DNA of 64,000 bases from Eunapius fragilis. Lineage: Eukaryota; Porifera; Demospongiae; Spongillida; Spongillidae. Of this stretch, positions 12,021-22,849 are shown piece by piece. Positions within the stretch are counted from its first letter, which is position 1. Every line of letters begins with the position of its first letter. The notes under the pieces were generated by a model. It saw nothing but the letters and a program-made list of their open reading frames with translations. It ran no database searches and was not told where the DNA came from. The translations under genes and the position numbers were made by a program. The DNA lies in contig OY811978.1 in assembly GCA_963681505.1 (NCBI GenBank), forward strand, positions 5,874,586-5,938,585, written 5' to 3'.

Positions 12021-13570
12021 TTATATGAGTGTATATATTACAGTATTACCATATATGCTGTCAGCCAAAGTGGAAGCATTTGGAATGGATACACTAACAG
12101 GAAGATGAGAGGCCAGCCTCGTGACGACATCTTGAGCTTCATTACCCCAGTTCCCAAAGGTTTCCACTGCTAGTGGGATGCAAGTCCATCCTAACATCTG
12201 ACACTTCAGTCCATTTGGAGCAGTGTTTGCATGTTTCAGCTGCAAGGGTTCTGCACCTGCCATTTGACACAATTTGCCCAAGATGACAGGGGTAAGTGGT
12301 GATGACGAGTGCAGCGGGCTTGCCTCTGTCCCACCCTGTAATTAGCACATCAGCAGGCCTAGCACTCACATCTCCATGGGCAATTTTGGCAGATATGTCC
12401 CACCAACCCACCCTGTCCAGGGAGCTCTCACCCTCCTAACTGCTTGTGTTTGTGTTTGGTGTAATGTTTGTTGTACTTGTATGACTATTATTATAATTAT
12501 AATTATACCTACACTAAATAAAGAATACTCACAACTATTATCAGATAAATCACTCCACCAACTAATAATGGCCATACATCACCAACCATAGAATCAAGAA
12601 TGAGCTCTCACAAGCAACATCTCCCCCATGCCTGCAGGTCACATCATGATGATCAAGAGCAGTATCAGTCCCTCCCCCTCGTTTGGGCTTGCACCTGGAG
12701 ACTGGGTGGCCATTAAGTGGTGGCTGGGACTGGTTACTTCAGGTTGACCATGTGCCCATTCTGATAGCCAAGAGGAAGCATGAGGAGCTGCCATGCACTG
12801 TCAGGGGATGAGCTCTGTTGACAGGGGAGGAAGGCTTCAAAAAGATGGAGAATCATCCCAGACATAAACTTCGATGATCTCAGACGAAACCTTCTGGGTA
12901 GGAGTGGGAGAGGCCAGAGCGGAAGTAACTGAGATGAAAGCATTGGTAAGTGAGACTTGGGAATTAAATGACATTATTGCCTGCTGAAGGAGGATACTGT
13001 CAGCACTGCCAAAGCCAGAGGATGATAGGGATGCAATGAAGAGTGCAGCAGTACGAAGCAATACGGACCAAAGGCCTATTACCTAGACCACCCAATTTCA
13101 GACCGAGCTGTGCCTGTGCCTGGCACCATGCCTCATTGGGAACTTCAATGGCTGAACATAGTGCAAAGCACTGCTTGACCTCCATATCATAAGACCTCAG
13201 GATGTCTGAGGCCAGGCTGGGTGAGGTGACCCTTGTTATGTGGACCATCCTACAGAAGCTACCACACATGGGAAGCAGGGTAACTGCTACCTGGAGATCA
13301 AACTGCAAGCACATCCACCAGCCCACATAGCAATTTCCCAGACTCAGCACACTTGCCAGCAATAAACAGTGCAAGTAATCCTAGCTAGCTATTAGTGCAC
13401 CAAAGATGTCCAAATTGGGTGGGCATGAGGTGCTGCCCTTCCTACTGTATAACTCACACTTGGCCAGGTTCACATGTAGGCCCAGCACAGGACCCAACTC
13501 CTCATTCAGGTGCAAAGTCTGCAACACAGCTGGGCGGCTGCCAGCCAGGGCTCCCATACCACCAGGCATG
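12021..13570 (-). mobile_element. Decayed non-LTR-like retroelement (- copy)
   Basis: On the minus strand from 13570 downward: LGPVLGLHVNLAKCELYS (RT palm end), DLQVAVTLLPMCGSFCRMVH near 13290, QAQLGLKLGGLG near 13110, IASLSSSGFGSADSILL near 13020, RPADVLITGWDRGKPAAL near 12330, LGWTCIPLAVETFGNWG near 12190. It has the same segment order as the plus-strand copy at 10640-11935, so the two are inverted copies meeting at about 11940-12020. Frames are interrupted. The 3' segments of the two copies are very similar, which suggests a local inverted duplication rather than two old insertions. Confidence 0.75.
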
Positions 13571-14246
13571 AAGAGGAGCTAGGCCAATATTTTATTCTGT
13601 ACATCAAATATCAACAACTGGCATATATGTTAAACAAAAAACCATGGGATGTAGTAACATTGACTGAAGAATTCACATTTCTCTACTTAACAGCAACACT
13701 CCTGCATGTAAGTAGGGCCAAGTGAAAAATCAGTACATTTAGTACTTCTTGCTTATTTCCAGACAAATCCCCCATCATGTAATAAAGAAGCATGAAAAGA
13801 AATATTAGTTGATGCCGTTGTCAACACCCCAGCAGAAAGGCGGGCAAGAATGGTGGGGTGTGCACTAACCAACAACCATCTGCAACCACAGCATGTGGTA
13901 TGCATATCCATCCAACCAAGCTCAGAGCATTTTAATTTGAATTGAGTTGTTGGCCTGGTGGTTTTGATCTGCAGCTGCATGAAGAGCTGCTGACACATGC
14001 TTCAGTTAAAGCACTTGTACCAAAAAGGTCAGTACCACAAAGTACCCATTCTTTTATACTGTCTGTGCGGAGTTGTCTCAGGATCTGGGTTAGAATTATT
14101 ATTGTGAACCTATGTACTGATATTATCTCAAGATGATACATGGATGAAGCAATTGCAATTACACTTAAAAAAAAAAAGTTATATGGATATCAGCACACTA
14201 ATCTACCCTTTAGTCTCTAGCCAGTCAGCAGCTTTGCCATATTGTG
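13571..14246. other. Spacer between retroelement relic and collagen-like gene
   Basis: No gene is visible. It should contain the 3'UTR of the minus-strand gene ending at 14247. An A-run at 14168-14178 is present, but on the coding strand it reads as T, so it is not a poly(A) tail. Confidence 0.4.
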
Positions 14247-15023
14247 CTACTTAGTGCATACAACACAAGCCAGCTCTTGTCCATTGCATGCAAATGGTGG
14301 ACAAAGGCTTGGGTGGTTTGCAATCTCGATTGTGTAGAACAACAGACCATCATTGTTTGTTCTTGTGCCTCTAAAATACTTCATGTCATCATCAACACAC
14401 GAGTACTGTGATTGAGAGGTATGGCCATGGTGTCCAGTCATAAGGTATCCTTGGTACTCCTTCTTCCACCCCCTAGGACACGTCAGTACACCAGGAATCA
14501 TCATTGTAGATGAGCGATCACCCACTTCGCACACTGCACATGGTACGTTACAATCATGTACATCATTCAGTGCCTGGAAGTAGCTTGTTTCATATTCAGC
14601 TCCATAGAGGTAACCCGTGCCCTGAAAACCTGGTTGAATTTCCAAATACTCCAACTGCATGCTAGATGGGGCAGGCAAACAGATGGGTCCTACACCACCA
14701 CCAGAATGGCCATAGAACTGTCCAGCAGCATACCCAAAGTACACAGTTTTAGCTCCACTTGGACAATTTGTCCTCCCCCAACGAATGTACGTTGTTATAA
14801 CAGCTGCTGCCTCACTACTCACAGGGGGCAACTCTGATGGCTGTCTTGGCAAAGGTATTTCAACTGGTCCATGCTTTCGATTGGACATTTTAACATTGGA
14901 ATCTTGGCTTTCCTCCATTGCTTCCAATTCAGATTCTGATTTCAAAGTTTTTCGTCCATCGATGTTGGCTGAACAAAATACAAGTGTTATGTAAAGCAGT
15001 ATCCACATCATAGTGAAGCTCAT
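14247..15023 (-). CDS. Secreted short-chain collagen C4-like protein
   Basis: Single-exon 258-aa frame beginning MSFTMMWILLYITLVFC, a clear signal peptide cleaved near residue 19-23. A polar linker (about 24-72) follows, then a domain of about 185 residues with YIRWGRTNCPSGAKTVYFGY, GHSGGGVGPICLP, GYLYGAEYET, HDCNVPCAVCEV, PRGWKKEYQGYLM and a final ELACVVCTK. These are hallmarks of the C-terminal domain of sponge short-chain collagens (spongin-type/C4) and related metazoan proteins. No Gly-X-Y repeat is present, so it is the globular part without a collagen helix. It is likely secreted and disulfide-bonded in the extracellular matrix; the function of the stand-alone domain is unknown. A TATA box lies 58-64 bp upstream of the ATG. 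The lack of introns is notable beside intron-rich neighbours. Confidence 0.87.
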   Translation of the reverse strand: MSFTMMWILLYITLVFCSANIDGRKTLKSESELEAMEESQDSNVKMSNRKHGPVEIPLPRQPSELPPVSSEAAAVITTYIRWGRTNCPSGAKTVYFGYAAGQFYGHSGGGVGPICLPAPSSMQLEYLEIQPGFQGTGYLYGAEYETSYFQALNDVHDCNVPCAVCEVGDRSSTMMIPGVLTCPRGWKKEYQGYLMTGHHGHTSQSQYSCVDDDMKYFRGTRTNNDGLLFYTIEIANHPSLCPPFACNGQELACVVCTK

Positions 15024-15080
15024 GAGCTGAGATTTATTCCAGCACTCTTGTGGTGAACCTATTGCACACTGATTCAGTTC

Positions 15081-15087
15081 TTTTATA
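15081..15087 (-). promoter_or_regulatory. TATA box of the collagen-like gene
   Basis: The minus strand reads CTCTATAAAAG. It lies 58 bp upstream of the ATG at 15023, leaving room for a start site near 15050-15055 and a short 5'UTR. Assignment is by motif and spacing. Confidence 0.55.
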
Positions 15088-15099
15088 GAGCATGGATGA

Positions 15100-16628
15100 T
15101 TTGCAAATTATCTCTATAACATCAGTAAACAAGAAAAGTAAATTTCCACCCGTGTTATGTAAACTGTTATTCTTTAGCACATGCAAAGGAGGAATAACAG
15201 TTTACATACGCCAGTTACAAAGGTTGGTATTCTATGCCTTTCCATGTTACACTAGCAGAACATTTGTCTAAAATCACCAAAGGCCCCACACCCATAACAG
15301 TTATTCAACACCATGTGCAGCACAATCATTTTTCCATACCTTAGACTAGAAGATGTTTATGAATAGTACTACATGTAATAGCTATTGTATAGGACAGGAA
15401 ATATTTCCTTCAGATAAAAGGGTGTCTGTGATCAACTGATTCAACTCTACATGGTAAATTAACTTACATGCACAGCTTGTGAAACTAGCCATTTTTCTTA
15501 GTAGTACAGTAGTAAGGGCCACATAAGACAGAGTGGGATCATCAGTGGTGATCATAAATAGTCAGGCTGAGCCCCATTTTCATGTATAGTCTGACTGCAA
15601 TGAGTCCACGTTCAAAAGTAGAACTTCTAACATGCAGTCACACACTTGCATGTACCTTGAAAACCTCATGCATCAATGGTGGTGAAATGCACTTCTGTTT
15701 GTACTGGTTCTCTCCCTCTTTCTCACTCTCACTCTCTCTCCACCCAGTTCAACTTGCTAAGTATACACGACACCATTTATACAATCAGTTTGTTATAGCA
15801 CAACTAAAATAACAGTTTTCATAGCACTGGTTTATTTTTCTTGTTTCCCATGATAACAGGATATCTCAGGCATTGCACACTATGTATACATCAGTGGTTG
15901 ACTTAAATTAGGAACTTATTTAGAAGTCCCTTTGTGACAATTCCCCCTCCCCCGTCCCACCCCATGCATGATATCATCATTTTAGTACTGAAAGCTTAGC
16001 TATAGCCCCCCCCCCCCGTCTCTCTTGCAATAAATGATTAATTTGCTCTATACAAAATTGTATTGGTATCTCTAGTTACCTTACCGTACAATCCCTTAGA
16101 TCTGTCCTCCATAAATACAAAAATGTACATAATTAATAATGCCTGTTTGAGTTAGCATTTCATTGGCTCTAAGAATATGGTGCATCAGAGTAGCCTATAT
16201 GATTGAAAGCTAGAATCAGCAAAATATATGCATGTAGATAATGTTGCATAAAACAAGCGTACTAGCACTAGAAGGAAGTATATGAACTGGACATCAATAC
16301 GTCTTTAAAGTGCATACCAAACAGGTAAGTGAAGACAAGCAAGCAGTCATGCAATATGTCACGAAACAGAGACCCAAAGTGATATTTTTGGCTTCTGTTA
16401 TGCAGTTGTTATGGATTGAGACACTTTATGTGTTCCAGTATATCCTTGCTTGAGTATGGGTTTCAAGTGATGGATTAGGGATAGGACAAGGTGAAAAGGG
16501 ATGACTGGGTTGGGGTAAGGATTGAGGGAGAGGCTGAGATGAAAAGGAAGTGGAGGGCAAAGAGGGAGAATGAGGGCAGTTGCTTGTAGGGATATAATTA
16601 GGGAGAGGAAGAAGAAAAGCCACCAAAG
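15100..16628. other. Intergenic, no gene recognised
   Basis: Scattered homopolymer runs (C-run at 16005-16016) and short open frames without motifs. Around 15150-15215 the string GTAAACTGTTATTC and its complement face each other (15168 and 15195), forming a small hairpin around TTAGCACATGCAAAGGA. Confidence 0.4.
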
Positions 16629-17292
16629 GGGACAGAATCGAGGAAGTATACTGCGATTTGGCGGTCAAATTAAGCGGCAATATCGCGGTCCACGCACTTG
16701 TAGAGAGCTTTTTTATCTGCAATGATGAAGTGAAGTTTTATAACTTTTTAGGGCTTCAAAATTTCAAGTTAAAAAAGGTTTAAATATTTAATTCCATTTT
16801 TAGGACTTAATATCGTACTGCATTGATTTTTTTCCCACTGGAATCGGTTTCTGTGGGATACAAGACATCCAAAACAACTTTTAGTTAATTTTTTCTGCGT
16901 TGCGATCTTAAGATACACATTCCTAATGTTTTCCCCCTTTTTACGTGGATTGATCTGATGTGCTGTTGCTAAACTAACTATGAATACATTAAACTCACTT
17001 AATCCATGTAGAAAAGTGAAACAACTTAAGAAACGGTGTAGTTTAAGAACGGAACATAGAAAAAATATGGGAAAAGTTGTGCTGGATGTCTCATATCCCA
17101 TAGAAACCGATTCCAGTGGGGAAAAAAATCAACATAGTACCAAACTAAGTCCTAAATATTGATTAACCCTTTTTAAACTTGAAGTCCTAAAAAGTAATAA
17201 AATCAGGGAGAAAGTTTACTTCAACATTGCAGATAAAAGCTCTGCGATATTGTTTCTTAATTTGACTCAATATACTTCCTCGATGCTGTCCC
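16629..17292. mobile_element. 664-bp foldback element, GGGACAG termini
   Basis: The left arm begins GGGACAGAATCGAGGAAGTA and the right arm ends with the near-complement TACTTCCTCGATGCTGTCCC. Similarity continues inward through blocks such as CACTGGAATCGGTTTCTGTGGGATA (16837 region) and its complement (17095 region), so nearly the whole element folds on itself. No coding capacity. The terminal GGGACAG is the same heptamer that begins the giant palindromes at 22850, 30841 and 43125, which suggests one superfamily. Confidence 0.8.
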
Positions 17293-18415
17293 GCACTATA
17301 GTCAAGCATAGATTAGGCCACTCTGATAAAATGTTTAGTTTCTGGTTTACCACCCCACATGGATCTTCGGAAGAAGTAGAAATAAATTCTTATTTATTTA
17401 ATTAACTGATATACATACAGTGGTGGATAAGGGGATAACTGTCCCCTATTTTTTTCTTCATCACCTTTGTTTGCTCCTGTGTATTGAGCAATATGAAAAT
17501 CTGATTGGTCAATACTATGTAAATGTACAATAGTTAACTGACTTTAATAGTTAAGATATAGTTCTTCTTCCCTTTGTGTGAATTAAGAAATAAAGTATGA
17601 ATTACAAAAACCAAAAAAAAAAGATATATTAATATTTAGTGATTCCTCTCCAAAAACATGTTTTCAATAAATTCCCTCTGCCCACTTGGTGGATTGAAAT
17701 GAAATTCGCTGCATAACTAGGGCTTGATAGTATAAATCGATTGGCCAAGTCAGTTTAAACCAGGGAAAAAGGTAAGGCATTATAATGCTTAAGGTGCCAT
17801 TTATGTCCATTCAAGGTTAGAAAAAACATTTTATAATATGCAATTAATACAGAACAGAAGTTTGTAAAACATTGGAATATGGTCTACTGACCATAAAATG
17901 CTATTCTGGAGCTTTATGACCTGGAGAAATATTTCTACATGATCTCGCGCGGATCCACGTGGAATGAAGCGTGATTGTGCGAGAATTATTGCGCGAATCA
18001 TAGGCTGGGAACGAGAACGCAGGATCAATTGCCACGAGATCTCACGTTCTCGTTCTCAGCCCTATTATCCACATATACGATTATATTAATTGCTCAAGTG
18101 AGTTCGCGGCGTATATCAGCTTCATTAAGTGTACTATGCGCTGGTGGTTCCAAATTAAAATTTGTACAAATACGTATACTGGTATAAGTACAATATATAA
18201 TTATTATATGTCAGTGTGCATTTATTGTTATTGTACTTAGTAATCTGATTATTATTTTTATAGACACAAAATATAATAATTATTTAGCACTGGCTTTAAT
18301 ACATCGCAAAACATTTCTGTAAGAGTCGCATCAGGTATAACAATCTAATATACCATGAAGGGTATTAACAAAGACACAAACAAACCATTGTCTTTAAAGG
18401 TAAATAAATTGGAAT
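17293..18415. other. AT-rich intergenic stretch
   Basis: No gene seen. It contains a 17-bp near-perfect hairpin at 18003-18061 (GGCTGGGAACGAGAACG against its complement, one mismatch, 24-bp loop) in an otherwise AT-rich region. Confidence 0.45.
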
Positions 18416-19178
18416 GTATGGTGCGGGATTCGTGCCAAAAGTATATCAGCTCTACCGCACTATATTACACACTGCAACTATGTGTACCGCAGTGGTTATA
18501 TACCTCCAATCATTAGGTATACCCACACCTCAGCTCATCCTCCACATTGGGTGTATATGCCTCCAATTGGGTATGCAATTATACTTCCACTTTAGGTATA
18601 TATATACCTTCGCGTTAGGTATCAGCGCAAATTAGTTGCACGTTTCAAGAAATTTTAAACCTATACAGCTACAGAACGTCTAGGGATTCGCCGCTGGGTT
18701 ATGGTTATGGTAGTCTCGACCCAGACCCATACATCACGATTGAGACCCCCCCCCCCCCCACCCCCAAATATTTGTGTGTTACCAAATATTGCCTCCGTCA
18801 CGCGATCAGCACAGCTATGGAAGTTATTTTGATTGTCCCATTTGGAAAGTAGAGAAAGAAGCTCGTATACAACCTCACATTGTGTATAACTATTGGTAGC
18901 ATTATATACAATTTCCTGCTACTCATAACTCCTCCTTTATCTACGTATACTAGATCGGACTGGTGTATTGCATGTACTGGGCTGATGTGTTGCATGTACT
19001 GGGCTGATGTGATGTGTGTACTGGACTTATGTATGTATTGCATGTACTGGACTGGTATGATGTACCTAATGAGTGGAGGTCCATACCAGGTACATGCATA
19101 TAACCAATGTGGTACACATAATTGATTTAACCAGTGTGTATATAGTGCTATAGAGTTGATATACAAATCTCGTGCCAT
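18416..19178. mobile_element. Foldback/TIR element, about 760 bp
   Basis: Left arm (18425-18535) contains GTGCCAAAAGTATATCAGCT, then CACTATAT, ACACTG, TGTGTACCGCA and TATACCTCC. The right arm (19065-19175) carries the complement of the same blocks. The interior holds a C-run (18748-18757) and four units of the TGCATGTACTGGGCTGATGT minisatellite (18965-19060). Related arm sequence recurs at 22230-22345 (+) and 39740-39860 (-). Noncoding. Confidence 0.7.
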
Positions 19179-19183
19179 ACGCT

Positions 19184-19827
19184 TGGGGCCGAGGGAGGGG
19201 TGGCATCCCTTGTTGCTAGGTAAGTGGGGCTAGATAGATAAGTAGTTAGGTGAGAGGGTGGTGTAGTTAGCTGAGGGGGGGGGGGGGGTAGAGAAGTTCA
19301 CCCCTTACCTAAAACTTCAGCCCTCATCTAACTCCACACCCCTTCTAACTCCTCTACCCACCTCTCCTAACCCCTCTTCTACCCACCCTTACCTAACTCC
19401 TCTACCCCACCCCTCACCTAACTCCTCTACCCCACCCTCTCACCCCTCACCTAACTCCTCTACCCCACCCTCTCACCCCTCACCTAACTCCTCTACCCCA
19501 CCCCCTCACCTAACTCACCCTCTCACCTAACTACTCTACCCCACCCCCTCACCTAACTCCTCTACCCCACCCCCTCACCTAACTCCTCTACCCCACCCCC
19601 TCACCTAACTCCTCTACACCACCCTCTCACCTAACTCCTCTACCCCACCCCCTCACCTAACTCTTCTACCCCACCCCCTCACCTAACTCCTCTACACCAC
19701 CTCTCACCTAACTCCTCTACCCCACCCCCTCACCTAACTCCTCTACACCACCTCTCACCTAACTACTTATCTATGATATCCCTTAGCTCCACTTACCTGG
19801 ATGCATCCCTCCCTTGGCCCCAAAAGG
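19184..19827. repeat. Foldback with minisatellite loop
   Basis: The ends 19184-19265 and 19745-19827 are inverted relatives (GGGGCCGAGGGAGGGGTGGC, GGTAAGTGGGGCTAG, GATAAGTAGTTAGGTGAGAG and their complements). The loop is about twenty units of a roughly 26-bp pyrimidine-rich repeat, CACCTAACTCCTCTACCCCA with CCCCCT. It abuts the preceding TIR element. Confidence 0.75.
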
Positions 19828-20659
19828 GGAAGGGGGGGGAATCAACATAATACCTGGAATATTAAGCCTAACCACAAAATTTACCCATATATACCTTGAA
19901 TGGATTATAGTACTTGTGGGTTGTGCACGTATCGTTGTAAGGTTCCAATTCTATTAAACTGGCCGGTGTATACAACTTGTACTACATGCGTTATTAAATA
20001 ATATGCATTGCACCTATCATTGTCGTATGTTGTATCCATTTTCTATAAGACTTTTAGATGCTGTTACGAAGTGTGTGTTTTTTTTTTAACTGGACTTGGT
20101 CACTGTTAGTGGTTGCAGGCTGTTAGTTGGAGGACTCAGACAATAGGCAAAGTTTATTATTAGAAGTAACAAGGAGTGTAGACCATTGAATTATTTCATC
20201 AACTAGAGATTACACGTGTAACTGTACAAAGGGTGTGCATAGCGAGTTAACTGCTCAATTCATCCTAAAGATTTTGGCACCCTCCTCCCATAGGCGCAAT
20301 TCTAGCCTGTACTTCATACATCTGCGGGGAAGGGGGAGGGGGGGGGGGAGCTTTTCTACGCCTTTGAATTACAGCCTTTATTTGTTAGTAATCCACCATG
20401 AGGTAGTCATCAGAAGGGAGAAGTTGTTTCTACACATGCCATCTTCAGTTTAATTCATTTGCATTTATGCGGAGGGAACATATACGGGGGTGGGGTTAAA
20501 CATCCCTTAACATTTATTGACCAGGCACATATGTTTTTAGAATGGTAATATTAAAACCTTCCTCCCTTCCCCTTCCCCTCTGGCTGAAGCTTAAAGGCCA
20601 CTTCAGGCATTTGGTTATTAACGTTATCCTGTATGGAGATTGAATGAACAGTTATGATT
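19828..20659. other. Intergenic, nothing recognised
   Basis: A G-rich run at 20325-20349 and an AT-rich background. No open frame with motifs. Confidence 0.4.
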
Positions 20660-20880
20660 ACAAGTAATAAAAACATTCTCTATGAGAACATTGGTGACAT
20701 ATAGGATTGGAAGGCAATAGTGGTGTAAAAAGGAAGGAAACAAGGGTCTAATAATAACGGGAAATATAGTAGTCCTAGATATTTTATATTCTTATTAGAC
20801 CCTTGTTTCCTTCCTTTTTGCCTTCCAATCCTATATGCCACCAACGTTCTCATAGAAAAAGCAAATGCAACTGCTATACT
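20660..20880. mobile_element. MITE, about 200 bp (copies nested in elements A and C)
   Basis: The left end reads CATTCTCTATGAGAACATTG, CATATAGGATTGGAAGGCAA, then AGGAAGGAAACAAGGGTCTA. The right half is the complement: TAGACCCTTGTTTCCTTCCT, TTGCCTTCCAATCCTATATG, GTTCTCATAGA. The whole element is a hairpin. Diverged copies lie at 26740-26945 and 47015-47230 in the central spacers of giant elements A and C, flanked there by ACAAGTAATAAAAACATT. Noncoding. Confidence 0.8.
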
Positions 20881-21059
20881 TACTAGATGCTTTGCCTTGG
20901 ACTGTAAACTGTTTAGATTAGGTAGTTACATATGTATTCATGTTTTAGTGCATGATATTGATGTGCAATATTCTGTACAATAATTTGAACACAATCCTGT
21001 ATGTGCATTTATTCCCATTCATGTATCTTGTATTCTAAGAATAATAATAATAATACAGT

Positions 21060-21290
21060 TCTCACTTCATTGTGGAGAAATGTGCAATCCCCAAAACCCT
21101 GCTTAAAGCTCTTGTGGACATCTCTGCAGTTGACCTTCATGTGGCCTTTTCAATTCTCCGCATGTGTGGTAGTTACTGTAAGTTAGTACATCTAGCCAGA
21201 GCCACACCAATGATCCAAAAGATGTGGCAGCATGTCATCAGGTACTTTGCTAATTGCTGCCACGGAAGAAACATGCATGATGACAGCGTT
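21060..21290 (+). pseudogene. Non-LTR-like retroelement fragment
   Basis: One open frame reads LLKALVDISAVDLHVAFSIL, then RMCGSYCKLVHLARATP. This is the same segment as seen at 13290 (-) and 10850 (+) in the decayed elements upstream. It is a short isolated piece with no start, RT motif or tail. Confidence 0.65.
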
Positions 21291-21423
21291 ATTATAAGGA
21301 AACATACCAAGGGAACCGAAAGATCGAAATTTCAACAAACGTTGGCAGAATGAGATAGATTGTTTAGTTCGCATCATCATTCATGGTCCAAATAGCAGTC
21401 CGTTTAGAATCCAAGATCCATTA

Positions 21424-21975
21424 CATGCTACTGGACTGGTGTATTGCATGTACTGGATTGGTATGTTGCATGTACTGGATTGGTGTGGTGCATGTACTGG
21501 ATTGGTGTCCGTGTACTGGACTGGTTTTTTGCATGTACTGGACGTACTGATGTGTGTTGCATGTACTGTACTGGTGTGTTGTATGTACTGGACTGGTGTG
21601 TAGTTCATACCGGACTGGTGTGTTGCATGTACTGGACTGGTGCGTAGTATGTACTGGACTGGTGTATTGCATGTACTGGACTGGTGCGTAGTATGCACTG
21701 GATTGGTATGTTGCATGTATTGGATTGGTGTGGTGCATGTACTGGATTGGTGTCCATGTACTGGACTGGTTTTTTGCATGTACTAGACTGGTGTATTGCA
21801 TGTACTGGATTGGTGTGTTGCATGTACTGGGCTGGTGTGTTCAATGTATTGGACTGATGCATGTACTGGACTGGTGTGATGTGTGTACAGGACTGAGGTG
21901 TTGCATGTACTGGACTGATGTGTAGCATCTTACTGAACTGGTGTAACTGAACTGGTGTGTTGCATGTACTAGACT
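21424..21975 (+). repeat. 22-bp minisatellite (TGCATGTACTGGACTGGTGT)
   Basis: About 24 units of TGCATGTACTGGACTGGTGT plus GT, with variants (ATTGG, GCGTAGT). All six frames stay partly open, giving spurious repeated MYWTGV and HQSSTCN frames. The inverted counterpart lies at 38650-39110. Short runs of the same unit occur at 18965-19060 and inside giant elements A and C (for example 24028-24066). Confidence 0.9.
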
Positions 21976-22085
21976 AGTATGTTGCCAAGGGGCATCAGAA
22001 TATTAGTGGAGGCTATGAGGCCGGATCATTATGGGACATGAGCATATACCTACATGATGTGCCATGGCCCACTACATACTCATGT

Positions 22086-22165
22086 CCCATATTCCATTAC
22101 ATGCTAATGTCCCATATTCCATTACATGCTAATGTCCCATATTCCATTACATGCTAATGTCCCAT
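22086..22165 (+). repeat. 25-bp tandem repeat
   Basis: Three full units of CCCATATTCCATTACATGCT plus AATGT, and a partial. The surrounding block (about 21975-22225) reappears inverted at 38455-38640. Confidence 0.85.
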
Positions 22166-22427
22166 AGTACTCACTATCTTTATATCCCATGACTATTGCT
22201 GATCATCATTACATGCAGTTATAAATTATGGCGCGGGATTCGTGCCAAGAGTATATCAGCTCTGCACTATATACACACTGGTTAAAGCAATTATGTGTAC
22301 CGCATTGGGTATATACCTCTATTCATTAGGTCCCCTCATACGTGGTATAGTATCCCATTGCTCCTTTTTTATCTACCAATGGTGCCTGGACTGGTGTCTT
22401 GCATGTGTGCATGTAAATGGCTCCAGT

Positions 22428-22665
22428 GCCTCCGCTACATGGTCCTGTCCCATAGCCTTCACTACATGGTCCTGTCCCATAGCCTTACATGGTCCTGTCC
22501 CAACATGGTCCTGTCCCATAGCCTTCACTACATGATCCTGTCCCATAGCCTTCACTACATGGTCCTGTCCCAACATGGTCCTGTCCCATAGCCTTCATAC
22601 ATGGTCCTGTCCCATAGTCACTACATGGTCCTGTCCCATAGTCACTACATGGTCCTGTCTCAGAA
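22428..22665 (+). repeat. 27-bp minisatellite (CATGGTCCTGTCCCATAGCC)
   Basis: About nine imperfect units of ACATGGTCCTGTCCCATAGC plus CTTCACT. Repeat-derived open frames on both strands are ignored. Confidence 0.85.
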
Positions 22666-22787
22666 CCCTAAGTCATTTTTCAAACCTCTCAATAGTGCAC
22701 AGTCTACATTAGAGCATATGAAGTGGAGGCAAGAGACATCAACATGAGCATGTAGTGGAGGCCATAGGACTTCTGGATGTGCTTTAG

Positions 22788-22794
22788 GTGTGTG

Positions 22795-22849
<55 letters not shown>
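22788..22849 (+). repeat. (TG)n(TA)n tract at the left border of element A
   Basis: (TG)n runs to about 22838 and passes into (TA)6 at 22839-22849, directly abutting the terminal GGGACAG of element A. All three giant elements are bordered by short (TA)n. Confidence 0.85.

Noticed and set aside
18708-18745. Second Mutator-like TIR (TAGTCTCGACCCAGACCC), with similar strings near 38795 and 57225
   Set aside because: Only 15-20 bp resemble the 41125 TIR, no partner end or target duplication was found, and the similarity could be coincidental or very old.
21381-21801. Overlapping HQSSTCN-rich frames as a repeat protein
   Set aside because: Translation of the 22-bp minisatellite; open in several frames of both strands, without start, signal or conserved flanks.
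22086-22165. CRISPR-like direct repeats
   Set aside because: Units are contiguous without unique spacers, and the context is a eukaryotic, intron-bearing genome.
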